Assembly (NCBI RefSeq): GCF_023065955.2
Contig: NW_026622897.1
Coordinates: 5,585,001-5,649,000 of the forward strand
Length of the DNA stretch: 64,000 bases
Source: Ursus arctos
Taxonomy: Eukaryota > Chordata > Mammalia > Carnivora > Ursidae
Reading direction: 5' to 3'
The translations under genes and the position numbers were made by a program. Positions 25,301-35,570 of the stretch are shown piece by piece. Under the pieces are notes generated by a model. The model was not told the origin of the DNA, searched no databases, and saw only the letters and a list, made by a program, of their open reading frames with translations. Positions within the stretch are counted from its first letter, which is position 1. Each line of letters opens with the position of its first letter.

Positions 25301-26335
25301 GCCTTGTGCCCAGTTATCCCAACACCACTTGTTGAAAAGACTATCCTTCATTGAATTGCCTTTGCACTTTTGTAAAAAAAAAAAAAAAAAAAAGAAAGAA
25401 AGAAAAAGAAAAGAAAATCAACTGGCTGCATTTTGGGGTCTATTTCTGGACTCTACTCTGTTCCATTAATCTAGGTCTTTCCCTTCACACATACGACACT
25501 ATCTTGATTACAATGGCTTTATAGTGAGTCTTAAAATCATATAGTGTTATTCTTCCAACTTTATTCTTCTTTTTCAAAATTGTTTTGTCTATTCAATTCT
25601 CTTGCCTTTCTTTTTTTTTTTTTTCAAGATTTTATTTATTTATTCGACAGAGATAGAGACAGCCAGCGAGAGAGGGAACACAAGCAGGGGGAGTGGGAGA
25701 GGAAGAAGCAGGCTCATAGTGGAGGAGCCTGATGTGGGGCTCCATCCCATAACGCCGGGATCACGCCCTGAGCCAAAGGCAGACGCTCAACCGCTGTGCC
25801 ACGCAGGCGCCCCTCTCTTGCCTTTCTAATCGTTCATTCCTACTATATGGAAACTCAATAGAATTTTGTATGTTGATCTTGTATCCTACCACCTTGCTAA
25901 ATTTACTTCTTAGTTCCAGGATTTTTTTTTTTTTTTTTTTTGGTAGATGTTTTTGGGGATTTTCTTTGTAGACAATCATGTCATCTGCAACTAGGGATAG
26001 TTTTATTTCTTCCTTTCTCATATGTCTTTTCTTTACCTTGGCTGACACTTGCTACGACTTTAAGTATGATGTTGAATTAGGAGTGGTGAGATTTCACACC
26101 CTTGCCTTGCTCCGGATCTTAGAGGAAAAGCATTCGTGTTTCACCATTAGGTATGATGTTAGCCGTAAATTTTTTGGCAGATGCTTTCATCAGATTCTAC
26201 TTCTTTCTTGCAAAGAATTTTTGTCGTGAATGCATGTTCAACTTTGTCAATTGCTTTTTCTGCATCAATTAATATGATCACACTTTTCTGCTTTAGACTG
26301 TTGTATGGTGGATTCACAGTAATTTACTTCAAAAT
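25301..26335 (-). mobile_element. L1 ORF2 fragment (reverse), interrupted by a SINE
   Basis: Antisense L1 ORF2: 'cccagttatcccaacaccacttgttgaaa', 'gtctatttctgga', 'cctaccaccttgctaaattt', 'gacaatcatgtcatctgcaac', 'tgcatcaattaatatgatcac'. It holds an A22 expansion at 25373-25395 and a run of about 21 T at 25921-25941, where L1 normally has short runs. Confidence 0.85.
25612..25813 (-). mobile_element. CAN-SINE (reverse), TSD 25598-25611 / 25814-25827
   Basis: Reverse full-length young-type SINE: T-rich start, 'agccagcgagagagggaacacaagc', 'gaggagcctgatgtggggctc' and head '...gctgtgccacgcaggcgcccc'. Exact 14-bp duplication of the L1 target (tctcttgcctttct), so it inserted into the antisense L1. 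Confidence 0.95.
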
Positions 26336-26354
26336 ACGAAACCAGCCTTACTAT

Positions 26355-26690
26355 TATGTGTTACACTGTATCCTCCAAAAAAGATATATGAGGGTCCTAA
26401 TCCCCCAGTACCTCAGAATATGACCTTATTTGGAGAAAGGGGCTTTACAGAGGTATTCAAATTACAATGAAGTTATTAGGGTATTCTAATCCAATATGAA
26501 TGGTGTCCTTATGAAAAGAGGAAAATTTGGACAGAGACAGACATGTGCATGGTGAGAGCACCATGAGAAGACCATGCGAAGACTGGAGTTAACTGCCATG
26601 GGCCAGGGAACTACTAGGAACTAGTAGAGGGCCCTGGAACAGACCCTTGCCTGGTGCCTTCAGAGGGAGCACGGCCCTCCCACCACCTGC
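26355..26690 (+). mobile_element. MLT1-type MaLR LTR fragment (forward)
   Basis: Landmarks: 'tcctccaaaaaagatatatgagggtcctaatcccccagtacc', 'gaccttatttggaga', 'ctaatccaatatgaatggtgtccttatgaaaagagg'. It lacks the terminal 'aataaatttctgttg' region. Non-coding relic. Confidence 0.75.
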
Positions 26691-27728
26691 ACAACACATC
26701 TTCTCCACACACGAGGAGGACAGAGCTATGGTTGCCAGGTTCCTCTCCCCGCAGCCCCCTACCCCCTTCAACTGCTGCAAAATGCATTGTTTTAAAGTTG
26801 AAACCAAAGCAGCCTTGACAGAAATAAAAAACACCACAACCTTTCTTTAGGAAGTGGGGAGTTTGGTCACTATGGCCCCAATTCCCTCTTTCATCATTAG
26901 AAACCATTACATGCCGTGCGATGAGGAAGCTGGCCCCTGTGGTATGCCAAGCTGATATTTTAAGTATGACCTTTAAATAGGGCCACTGGCAATGCCAATA
27001 AGGAAATGTTCCTGGGAAGGAGAGTGAGGTGAGCCTGCGGCTCTGGAATATCACGGCCTATGCAGCACCAACTGCAGAAGAACAGACCCGAATTGCTTAG
27101 CCAGCTGGTTCTGTTCTAAGACTCAAGTGTGCCAACAGAGAGAAACATGTTTTCTGACTAATGACCTTCTTTGTCCTTGGTTTCCCCAAATCTTTCCTTC
27201 CTTTACTTCGTATTCCTTCATGGACGTAAGTTAAGGTCCATTTAATTAGAAATTGAGCACCTACTAGGTGTGTAAGGCTCTCCATCCCGAAGACAATCCT
27301 CGGCCACATAGAACTCAAGACCGACGGACAGAATGCAACTTACCCGTGAATACATTAATATCACGATATTGATAAAACATTATAAAGAAAAGGATGGAAA
27401 AACATCCAGGTATTTTTTAAAAATTATTTTAAAAGATACACTTACGAAGTTAAAAAACATAGCCAAACATTTTGTATTTCTTTATTACCAAAAGAAACAG
27501 CCATCATTTTTTAGTTAACTTATGATAATTATAAGAAATAAAATAACAGTACAAGGGTTAGAGTCCCTTTAATTATGATGCCCACGAGACAGCCGCTGTG
27601 AACAGTTTGGAGCATATCCTTACAGGATGCACATATGCTTTCTAACACATAAATGCTTGCGGGCAATGTTGCCTATATATGGCCGATTCACTAGTGGTAC
27701 CCTCACATCCCTCATGCCCTTTTGTTTA
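26691..27728. other. unique intronic sequence
   Basis: No gene or named repeat. The A/T-rich part 27340-27560 could be a degraded LINE. A 146-codon minus-strand frame at 26614-27054 lacks motifs. Confidence 0.4.
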
Positions 27729-27738
27729 ATAATAACTT

Positions 27739-28088
27739 TTTTTTAATGATTTTTTATTATATTATGTTAGTCACCATACAGTACATCCCCGGTTTCCGAT
27801 GTAAAGTTCGATGATTCATTAGTTGCGTATAACACCCAGTGCACCATGTAGTATGTGCCCTCCTTACTACCCATCACCAGTTTATCCCATTCCCCAACCC
27901 CCCTCCCCTCTGAGGCCCTCAGTTTGTTTCTCATAGTCCATAGTTACTCTCATGTTTCATTCCCCCTTCTGATTACCCCCCTTTCTTTATCCCTTTCTTC
28001 CCCTACCGATCATCCTAGTTCTTATGTTCCATAGATGAGAGAAATCATATGATAATTGTCTTTCTCTGCTTGACTTATTTCACTTAGC
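27739..28088 (-). mobile_element. carnivore L1 3' end (reverse), TSD 27729-27738 / 28089-28098
   Basis: About 350 bp of antisense carnivore L1 3' sequence: 'gattttttattatattatgttagtcaccatacagtacatc', 'taacacccagtgcaccatg', 'cctcagtttgtttctcatagtcc'. Exact 10-bp flanks (ataataactt) mark a strongly 5'-truncated insertion. Confidence 0.88.
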
Positions 28089-28098
28089 ATAATAACTT

Positions 28099-29560
28099 CT
28101 ACTCGAACACATGGCAACGTAGAATTGTACTTTCTTTAATGTCATGGTCAGTGGAAATAAGAGTTTTAACATGAAAACGTCTCAGTGCTGTTACAAGCTG
28201 GATGGGCCGTGTGTGACTAATCCCATCACCCTCCTTGCGACCATGGCTGGAGGCAGGGCTGCGTAGGAAGTTAACACACACGGAGTTCACAAATCAGTAC
28301 TCCCTGCAGGAGTATTTCAACCAGGTTCCTTCTCCTCCCTAAGCTTTCTCAGCAGAAAGGAAATAAAAAAAGAAATACCCCTTCCCTGTTCAGGCTGTTG
28401 TGGGAATTAAATGAGCAAATGCTCATGAAGAGTTTAGCACAGAGGAGGGCTGAACAAGCATTAGCTCTCACTATTGCCCTTGTCATTAGCTTTCGAAAAA
28501 GGCAGGAGTGCCTGCTCTATCGATTATGATGAGGCTGAACACAAACAGATAGGAAACACTGGGAAAGCAACAGGAGTGACAATGTCACACAGCCTAAAAA
28601 GGACACTACCCCCAAACCTTGGGGTATGAAACTATAATATGACAGTAGTTTCACACGTATTGCCTGGGGAGACCAATGCACGGCAGTGACTAGACGGGAC
28701 AGGTTGTGTGAGAGAAAGATCTCCGTGAGGATTAAAGGAATGAACTAAACCGGATGTTACTGGAAACTGCGGACACCTGAGAGATCCATGTGAATCCCAC
28801 ACCTTGTTAGGAGAACAGAACACACAAGCCTACACGGCTCTCCCGTAACGTCTAGACGGTTCTCATGGTCCCTTTCCCGAGGCTACGTAGGGCTGCTCGA
28901 GGACAAGCTACATTTATTTACAGGGCTTACCACCAACCAAGAACATTCACAGACTGAAGCCATTCCGGGCAGAGTTTGGGTTTTATTCTCTGCTGTATTT
29001 TCGGGCCAACCCAGTGTCTGGTGCACAGTAGATCCCATAACCAGGAGCCCATAACCAAAGTCTCTCCATTAGCCAGAGGACAGGCAGAAAGCCTGGGGCA
29101 GGAGACTGTGTATCTGGCTTTAATCTCTGCGGGTTGCTCCAGCGTCCACAGCTGTGGGCACGCCACCATTCTGAAATACACATTCCCCCTGGGATGAGCT
29201 ACAGTTCCAGTACGCTCAGTACATCGATCAGAAACTACCAAGTTCTGGAAAACCCTCCTGGGCCGCAGCCTTCCACTGAGCTCGGGTAGTCTAAATTCAG
29301 ACATGCCGTTTTACAACTTGATTACAACAGGCGCTGTGACACCTTATACTTTATAAGTTTTCTGCAGTAGGAAAAATAAAAATTTTTGATTTATTGATAT
29401 CTCTTCTGTGAGCTGAGTGGTTCATATAATCTCTTCGTACTTTTTATTTCAGTTACGTTTATGAAACAGGGGTGGGTGGGCTTGGGGATGTGTGTGGGAT
29501 GATAAGTAGGTAGTTGTGTTTTTCAAAGACTTGTGACAAAGTAAGATGCTTTTCAGATTT
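28099..29560. other. unique intronic sequence
   Basis: No repeat family identified with confidence. A 125-codon minus frame at 28927-29304 overlaps other frames and shows no domain. Confidence 0.4.
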
Positions 29561-29625
29561 TATATATTAAATATGTATGTATATATACATATATATTACG
29601 TGTATTTGTGTATATACACGTACAT

Positions 29626-29661
<36 letters not shown>
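29561..29661. repeat. (TA)/(TG)/(CA)n compound microsatellite
   Basis: Alternating TATATA / TGTATATACA palindromic stretches, followed by about 17 CA units at 29629-29661. Confidence 0.92.
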
Positions 29662-29664
<3 letters not shown>

Positions 29665-30754
29665 TTCCTCCAAGGTGGGACAGAAGTATGGGGAAAATTT
29701 CCACCTGCCCATAAACTGTGACTCAAACTCTCAGCCGTTTTTTCTCACTGAGGCTAGAACCACAGCCTGTGGAAGGTCTGAGAAGTCATTCCCAAGTCAA
29801 TACCCCCAGGAAAAACCCTTTTCACAAGAAGTGGAACTGTCAGATCAGATTTCAGTGGTAATTTCTACCTCTTGAACTGGCTCTCAAAGTATTTCTGTTG
29901 GACAGATTCCAGACTCACAGGACAGAACCAGATCAATGTAACACAGACTGTCCTGCATTACAGGGTTCAGAGGAGGGAGGAATCCCATCCGGCTGGGCAG
30001 AGGGTCGCTGGGGAAACACGCAGAGAATGACAAGTGGGGAGAGAAGCTAGAACTGCGAAGTCTCTGACTCTGGCCCGTGTAGGCCATGAACTCCCCCATT
30101 AAGTTTTCTCTGGAGGCCTCTTGCCGGTCCGTGGTGTCTCTGTTGCTAAGCCAGGAAATCCAACACCCTTGCCCTCATCTGCCTTCCTAGAGCCTCGGGA
30201 AGTAGCCTGTGCCCAGCATTCCTGCCCAGCCTACCATGTGTCCCTTCCCCATCCTGGCAGTGTTAGGCTCCAGGGGAGACAAGAGGCAAGTCCCAACCCT
30301 CCAGCAAACTTTCACTGACCGTTCACCATGTGTGGGGAGCTGCGTCAGGCCCCAGAGATTCACCAAAACAAGCAGCATAGATTTTTGCCTATTTTTTTTG
30401 CCTATTTTGCCTATTTTCAAGAAACTGCAGTAACACACAGGTGGTATTTTGTGTTTTGCTTTTTCACAGAATAATGCTTCCCGTGCATTTTCCCACTATT
30501 GTATTCATGGTAAGCTTGAGGTGTCTATACGACCTTGACAACAAGGTAGTCAGAAAATGTAAAATTTAAATATCACACTGGATAAGATAGAATTATTTCC
30601 ATAATTGTCCATTATAATGACTGCGCTTTTATTGGCTATTTAGATTTGAAACTTCTCACTATTCTGCTATTATTTTCCCACTATTTTGCTATTTTGTAAT
30701 ACTGCAGTGAATATCTGTTGGTATACGTCTTGTTTTTCCTCAGGGAAAAATACA
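29662..30754. other. unique sequence, with an old LINE-like part at 30430-30740
   Basis: Three 'ttttgcctatttt' units repeat at 30384-30417. From 30430 on, 'cacagaataatgcttcccgtgcattttccc' to 'gtaatactgcagtgaatatctg' resembles antisense L1M/L2. No gene. Confidence 0.4.
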
Positions 30755-30945
30755 GTACAGTGGAAAGAATATAGGTTTTAGAGCCAGATAGATTTGGGTT
30801 TAAATTCTAGCTCTGTCACTTAGGATTTGTGTGACCTTGGGAAAGTTCCTTTACCTTGAGACACTTCAGTTTTCCTTCTGGACAAAGCCAGCAATACTAC
30901 TTACCCCAAGGGACGGTGGTGAGGATTATTCAAGGCCGATGGATA
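30755..30945 (+). mobile_element. MIR (forward), copy 1 of a tandem pair
   Basis: Clear MIR: 'cagtggaaagaatataggttttagagccaga', 'aaattctagctctgtcactta', 'gtgtgaccttgggaaagttcc', 'acggtggtgaggatt'. Confidence 0.9.
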
Positions 30946-30957
30946 AAATCATCTTGA

Positions 30958-31175
30958 GATAAATCTGGATTTAAATTCTGGCTCTCTTGCTTCACTTGGA
31001 CAAGATACTCAACCTTTGTTAAGCTGTTTCCTTCTCTGTGAAATGTAAATTCAAGTGCGTACGTAATGAGGTTATTGGGACAATTATTTAAATACATATA
31101 ACATGTTTAGTACAGTGCCAAGTATACAGTAGGGGATCGATAAAAGTTAGCTGTCATTATCACAGTAATCACTAT
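30958..31175 (+). mobile_element. MIR (forward), copy 2 of a tandem pair
   Basis: A second MIR in the same orientation: 'ctggatttaaattctggctctc', 'aagctgtttccttctctgtg', 'taatgaggttattgggacaattatttaaat', ending 'agtgccaagtatacagtaggggatcgataaaa'. Confidence 0.88.
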
Positions 31176-31279
31176 TATTACATAAAAAGGCAGCACTTAA
31201 TAAATGCTGGTGTGGCCATCTGCTCCTACCTCAGACTCCTACTACTGAGAAATTCCCAAGAATTGGAGACTGGATCAAG

Positions 31280-31610
31280 GGTAAGGCATATGTTTATAGG
31301 TACTGCCATATTGTTCACCAAAAGGATTGCATACCACTAACAGTATGCTGAATCTATCCATTTCACACCATTCCTCACCAACAGTTTTTTTTCTGTTATT
31401 TTTAAATACTTCAATTTTCATTTCTTTATTACTGTGAGGGTGAATATTTTCCCATAATGTTTTTTTACTGTTGGAATATCTTCTAGCATGAACACCTTAT
31501 TTCTATCTTTTGCTTGTTTATCAGTTTGAATCTTGGTGTTTTTCTTCAATATTTGAATAAGCTCTTTATATATCAGGAACATAATAATATTAAATGCAAA
31601 TACTTTCCCA
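31280..31610 (-). mobile_element. old L1M fragment (reverse)
   Basis: Antisense L1M style: 'catttcacaccattcctcaccaacagttttt', 'gggtgaatattttcccataatg', 'tgaataagctctttatatat'. Diverged. Confidence 0.65.
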
Positions 31611-32217
31611 GTAAGCTGGAGCCAGAGAGGTCTAGTTCTGATGTGGGAAGATCCGGAGCATTTCTACGGGCAGAGCTGTTAACTCTTTCATGGTGAACTC
31701 AACTATTCCCACATCCATCTCTGGGCATCTCCAGCCCTGTATGACACTGTAGTTCTAGCTTTCTAACTATAGGACAGTTCTTAGTTGTCTTGTAGACACT
31801 TCAAGACTATCATAGTCGTAACTCAACTCCTCGGTTGTCCCCCAACCAGCAAACTTTCCATACTTCTCCATTTGGTCCCTGAATGCCCTAGCCAAGATAT
31901 CTTAAGACTGTTTCTCATTACAAGTACTCCCCCTCCCCACCCTGTTTTCCAAAGTTTGCGTTAGGCCACTTGACTTTTATGAAAGACCTACATTAGTTCC
32001 TGTTTTTGCCAACCAAATGGAATCCGAAGAGGATTTTTGCTTTTATGAAAAGAGGTAAAAGGCAAAAATAGAGTTTACACATGTTTTGCAGGGAGGCAGC
32101 CCCCAGCCCAAGCAGCAAGAGTGGCACTGCCGAGCTCCTTCCCCGAGGAGCCACAGTCAGCATCTCAGCACCAAACCGCAGTGGCTTCTTCTTCTTTTTT
32201 TTTAATGGTTTATTTTT
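31611..32217. other. unique intronic sequence
   Basis: Nothing identified. A 177-codon frame starting at 32081 is open mainly because it runs into the reverse SINE. Confidence 0.4.
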
Positions 32218-32416
32218 TTTTAACTTTTTAAAAAGATTTTATCTATTTATTGAGAGAGAGTGGGCACGGGGCGGGGGGCAGAGGGAGAGAGAATCTCAAG
32301 CAGACTCCATGCTGAGGGCCGAGCCCTACACGGGGCTCTATCGCACAACCCTGAGATCAGGACCTCAGCCGAAATCAAGGTCCGACGCTCCACCGACTGA
32401 ACCACTCGGGCGCCCC
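32218..32416 (-). mobile_element. CAN-SINE (reverse)
   Basis: 'aaaaagattttatctatttattgagagagag' start, GA-rich block, 'tccatgctgagggccgagcccta', and head 'ccaccgactgaaccactcgggcgcccc'. Confidence 0.92.
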
Positions 32417-34319
32417 GAAGCCGCGGTCGTTTTAAACTGTGTTTGTGAACATCTGTGCTTTATCTTGGTTTATTTTGTGCATCATTTATCAAGATGTGTC
32501 CTAAGGTTTCAGAAAAGCCTAAGGGAGATTATTTTTGGTGTCTGGGAATGCTCAAATTTTTCCACAGAAATTCATGGTAATTGCCCCTCTCCTTTATGCC
32601 ATGTGGGCTTATGAAACTCTCATAGGAAATGGTTTATTTTCGGATAACGGGGGAAACCTGCACAGCCAAAAGCCCTCCCAGTCTCTCACGTAGGCCTGTT
32701 GTACTGTCTCCTAAATAATACTCTTGTATGATCAGTCACGTGTCCTGACTTTTGATTTGGAAAATATGATCATACATATCACGAAAATGAGCAGAGGCAG
32801 CCAAGTTGACATGTTATCTCAGGCCTTCTCTTCATGCCAGTATCTGCTACTGAAACCCATGCACGTGAGCTGGTACTGAGCAGAACAACGCCACCCAGAC
32901 GGCTATCCAGTGATGGGTATCTACGGTGGGATTCAGGAATTAACCAGGGGGAAAGAAAGTACTAGAAATAATTGCCTTAAGCATTTGGCCCAAGTGTCCG
33001 CTGTCCTTAAATTATTTTTCTATTTTAATGGTGACATTTTTGAAATTATTATGGTAATTATTTTTAACAGTTTAATAGCAGTATTGATTTTGTCTTAGCA
33101 TTATGCCTTTTTCTGTTGATGCCCCAGTTACAAGTGCCATGAAATCAGGAAGGGTGTTTCAGCCTTCCTTCTGAGGCCCATCCCAATGGCCTTGCCACCT
33201 ATGTGTAATTCCAGGTCCCCCTAAAGGCAGCTGTCCTGGGCACCATGAGCTGCTACTGAGGAAACACAACACAGCAAGCAGCAGGTCAGATGTAAAAAGT
33301 CAAAATTCCGTTGAATGAAAGTTAAACAAAATACTCATACTATTTCTAGGACCACAGTTCATGAGAAGCCACACCGATAATAACATCCTAAGTGAAGCTT
33401 TCTCCTGTTATTTCCTAATTCTCCCCTCAATTTCCCCAAGTATACATACTGAATCACTTAAGAAACCCCATCCTCTCTAGAGACAACAAACGCCTCCAAG
33501 GACACACACTGAAAGCCACCAGTTTCTTAGTCCTTTTGGAAAATGTGTTGAAAACAAACTACATATGATTCTAAAGTTCTCCTTCCCAAGGCTGGGTGTG
33601 TCTGTGTGTGGGGCACGTGCATACGTGTGGGTACACACACGTGGATGTGTGGGGGTGTGGACATACTGTGCTCACACAGTGAGGAAATGAGGGAGCCGAT
33701 TTTTCTAAAAGCAGAGAGTATGATGGTGTGAAACACACATTCTCACCCTTCAAACAGTCGTTTCTCCCCACAAGAGCTGTATCTGCGACAGAGGAGTGAA
33801 GACAGGGCTCTGGGCTCAGGGTATTCTAACTGCTTCTACAAAGCCCAACTAGGGTTCTCCTATGTGAAAAGTATCTTTGGAGGGTTTTTTGGGGGGGAGG
33901 GTGGCCAGTGGAATCTTTGGAAGGAGGTGGAAACCTAGAACCGACTTCACCAAAAAGTTGCTCGCAAACAAAATGGCTTTCTAAATTCCATTCAAAGACG
34001 TACTTTTTGGTCTGAGAGTGATGCCCCGAGTTCCCTTCCACAATCTACTGGAGAAGGCCTTGAATGGGTCTATTCTGGAATTGGTGAGCAAGTGCTTGTA
34101 TTCATTCCAGGACCTTTCCCACACTTCTCCCAGGAGAAAAAATGGTTAATTTACATCCCAGGCAATTACCTGTCGATAGCATTCTCTGGTATCTAATTCT
34201 CCCCACCTGTAACACTACATAGTAAGGTCATGGGTGAAATTTCACAGCAACTTCTCCCCAGCAGCACCACACGCAAGGAGATCCACCCGTTCTACCCACT
34301 CTATGAGTCCCAGTCTGAG
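32417..34319. other. unique intronic sequence next to the CpG island
   Basis: Includes a GT/CA-rich patch with CACGTG at 33593-33665 and a G-rich run at 33884-33903. No gene is seen. Confidence 0.4.
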
Positions 34320-35060
34320 ACCGGTTCGCGGCACACAATATGGCAAGTTCCTGGAACTGTGGCCTTTTGGGTGGGACCACTTCGCCGCCAGTGAGAAGCC
34401 TCTCCCCGGCGCCGCTGACGATCAGCGTGGGGTGGAGAGAGGTGTCCCTGGGGCCGCGGGAGAGTGTGTTAGGCGAGGGCGGACCGCCTGGAACACCTGT
34501 GCAAGAAGCACGCGGGTGCGCACGGGCCAGGATTCCGCCCCACGCAGCGCCCCCGCCCCATTTCACCCGCCCACCCGGCCCACGGCTCGCGACCACCCGG
34601 CCCACGGCCCGCGACCGCCCGAGGGTACCTGAGCGCTGCACGGCGTAGTAGCGCTGCCCCGACGCAGACCGGACCCCTGCGGCCGATCGCCGCCCACGTG
34701 TCCCCGCCCGGGGCGCGGCAGCTCGGCAAGACTCATTCGGAGAGAAACGCTCCAAAGAACCCGCTCCAAAGACCCGGCGAGGGCAGGGTCGCTTCCCACC
34801 CTGCGGAGCCAGAGACACGCAAGGCTAGCCCGTCCGGGATGCCGCGCGTGGGCAGAGCACCAGCCAGGCATCCCACAGTCCGTAAGAGCGCAACCGAGCG
34901 CAGCTTTCCCCCGCGGGGCGGCGCGCTCCCCGCCGAGGCTCCGCCGCCAGAGGCCCCGACAGGTGCGCCGCCAAGACTCCGCGCCTCCCTCCGCGCGCGC
35001 GGGGGGCTCCTGCGGGAGCCAGGCCCCTGGAGAAGAGAAAGGAATTTGTTCTGTACCTGA
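34320..35060. promoter_or_regulatory. CpG island spanning EXPH5 exon 1 donor and start of intron 1
   Basis: About 700 bp of strongly GC-rich, CpG-dense DNA stands out from AT-rich surroundings; examples are the CGCGCGCG-type run near 34997-35005 and repeated 'cggcccacggc' units around 34573-34620. It begins just downstream of the EXPH5 splice donor and extends into intron 1. Open frames of 86-196 codons on both strands here are explained by the scarcity of stop codons in GC-rich DNA. None resembles a known protein, except the exon-1 piece itself. Confidence 0.8.
34573..34621. repeat. short direct repeat inside the CpG island
   Basis: The block 'cggcccacggc(t/c)cgcgacc' occurs twice in tandem (around 34577 and 34596), flanked by further 'cgcccacccggccc' units. 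It is a small GC-rich tandem duplication within the island, with no coding meaning visible. Confidence 0.6.
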
Positions 35061-35175
35061 TCCTGTCCTTCTCTGCCCTCTGTAGCTCCTCATTTCTTTC
35101 CAGCACCTGAAGGATCTTCCTGACTTCTTCGTCATTTAGGAAACTGAAATCAAACCCCTGAGGAACTTTCGTCAT
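35057..35175 (-). CDS. EXPH5: EXPH5 (exophilin-5 / Slac2-b) first coding exon, partial gene
   Basis: The minus strand encodes 39 residues plus two bases of codon 40, starting MTKVPQGFDFSF and ending in EKDRI. It then meets an AG|GTACAG splice donor (last exonic base 35057), which leaves AG to be completed by exon 2. This matches the EXPH5 N-terminus as I remember it, where the next residues are SKLQ; AG plus a pyrimidine would give that serine. The segment is the first helix of the Slp-homology domain (about residues 8-39: acidic start, then heptad-like L/I/V with E-E-L and R-A-E-K), which binds GTP-Rab27. The family protein is a Rab27 effector in vesicle and exosome trafficking in epithelia; human loss causes a skin-fragility disorder. 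Residue 18 is Val, where I recall Ala in human. The ATG at 35175 has A at -3. An in-frame ATG at 35241 would add 22 residues, but the shorter start fits the known protein. The remaining exons lie left of this one and were not found. Confidence 0.88.
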
Positions 35176-35250
35176 GTTCTCTACTGCGTGTGAATTACGC
35201 TTAAGCTCCTTGGCGCCTCCTGTTACGAAGACATTTTTCAAGGTATAGAC
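35176..35250 (-). other. EXPH5: EXPH5 probable 5' UTR (or optional 22-residue N-terminal extension)
   Basis: The sequence upstream of the EXPH5 start stays open in frame to an ATG at 35241 (also with A at -3), giving a 22-residue leader beginning MKNVFVTGG. No splice acceptor is obvious immediately before 35175, so this is most simply 5' UTR continuous with exon 1. Transcription probably starts between here and the CCAAT/GC boxes at 35275-35294. Whether the upstream ATG is used cannot be told from sequence alone. Confidence 0.5.
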
Positions 35251-35270
35251 CAGTTTCAGGAACTTGATCC

Positions 35271-35570
35271 CCTAGCCAATAAGAAGTCCGCCCCGTTGAA
35301 AATCTAAAACCACAAACTTAGGGAACGGCCCACACCTACAGGGCTCATTTCGACAACACCTTAATGACATGTTTCTGTCAACCTATCCAACCGAGATGCA
35401 AAACGAACGACTCCCCCCGAGAGAGGGAACCAATCCCATTCCAGAGGGGCGGGCCTTCCTCGTCTCCTCCCGCCCCCTTCTCCCTCCACCGCCTATCAAA
35501 CTTGTTACAGTAACAATCTTACGTATTCCGGCACCTTAATGAGGCCAGATCTTAAGGGTTGGCGCCAACG
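35271..35570 (-). promoter_or_regulatory. EXPH5 proximal promoter (CCAAT, GC boxes, E2F-like palindrome)
   Basis: A CCAAT box lies at 35276-35280 (ATTGG on the gene strand) beside a GC box at 35288-35294. Farther upstream are a second CCAAT at 35430-35434, a GC box at 35446-35453, a C-rich run at 35465-35490 and the 10-bp perfect palindrome TTGGCGCCAA at 35559-35568, which resembles an E2F/DP site. No TATA box is positioned for the minus strand. The layout fits a TATA-less CpG promoter driving EXPH5 to the left. The motifs are symmetric enough that divergent transcription is possible. Confidence 0.6.

Larger units (their letters stand above)
1..35056 (-). other. EXPH5: EXPH5 intron 1 (left part of window)
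   Basis: All sequence left of the exon-1 donor should be intronic for EXPH5 as far as exon 2. I looked on the minus strand for an exon carrying the rest of the Slp-homology domain (a tryptophan-rich segment after S-K-L-Q) with an acceptor in the right phase and found none by eye. Intron 1 is long in mammals, so exon 2 probably lies beyond position 1. Short unrecognised exons could still be missed. Confidence 0.6.

Noticed and set aside
29338..29372. Possible EXPH5 exon 2 acceptor near 'ttttctgcag' (minus-strand reading L-Q-K-T)
   Set aside because: The reading stops within a few codons and lacks the conserved tryptophan segment expected after S-K-L-Q. The resemblance is four residues only.
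32081..32614. 177-codon plus-strand frame
   Set aside because: It passes through a reverse CAN-SINE (32218-32416), whose GA-rich strand is naturally open. The remainder has no motif.
34228..35135. Long open frames (196, 190, 132, 120 codons) on both strands at 34.2-35.1 kb
   Set aside because: They overlap in several frames inside a CpG island, where stop codons are rare, and are rich in R, P, G and A. Only the 39-codon EXPH5 part matches a known protein.
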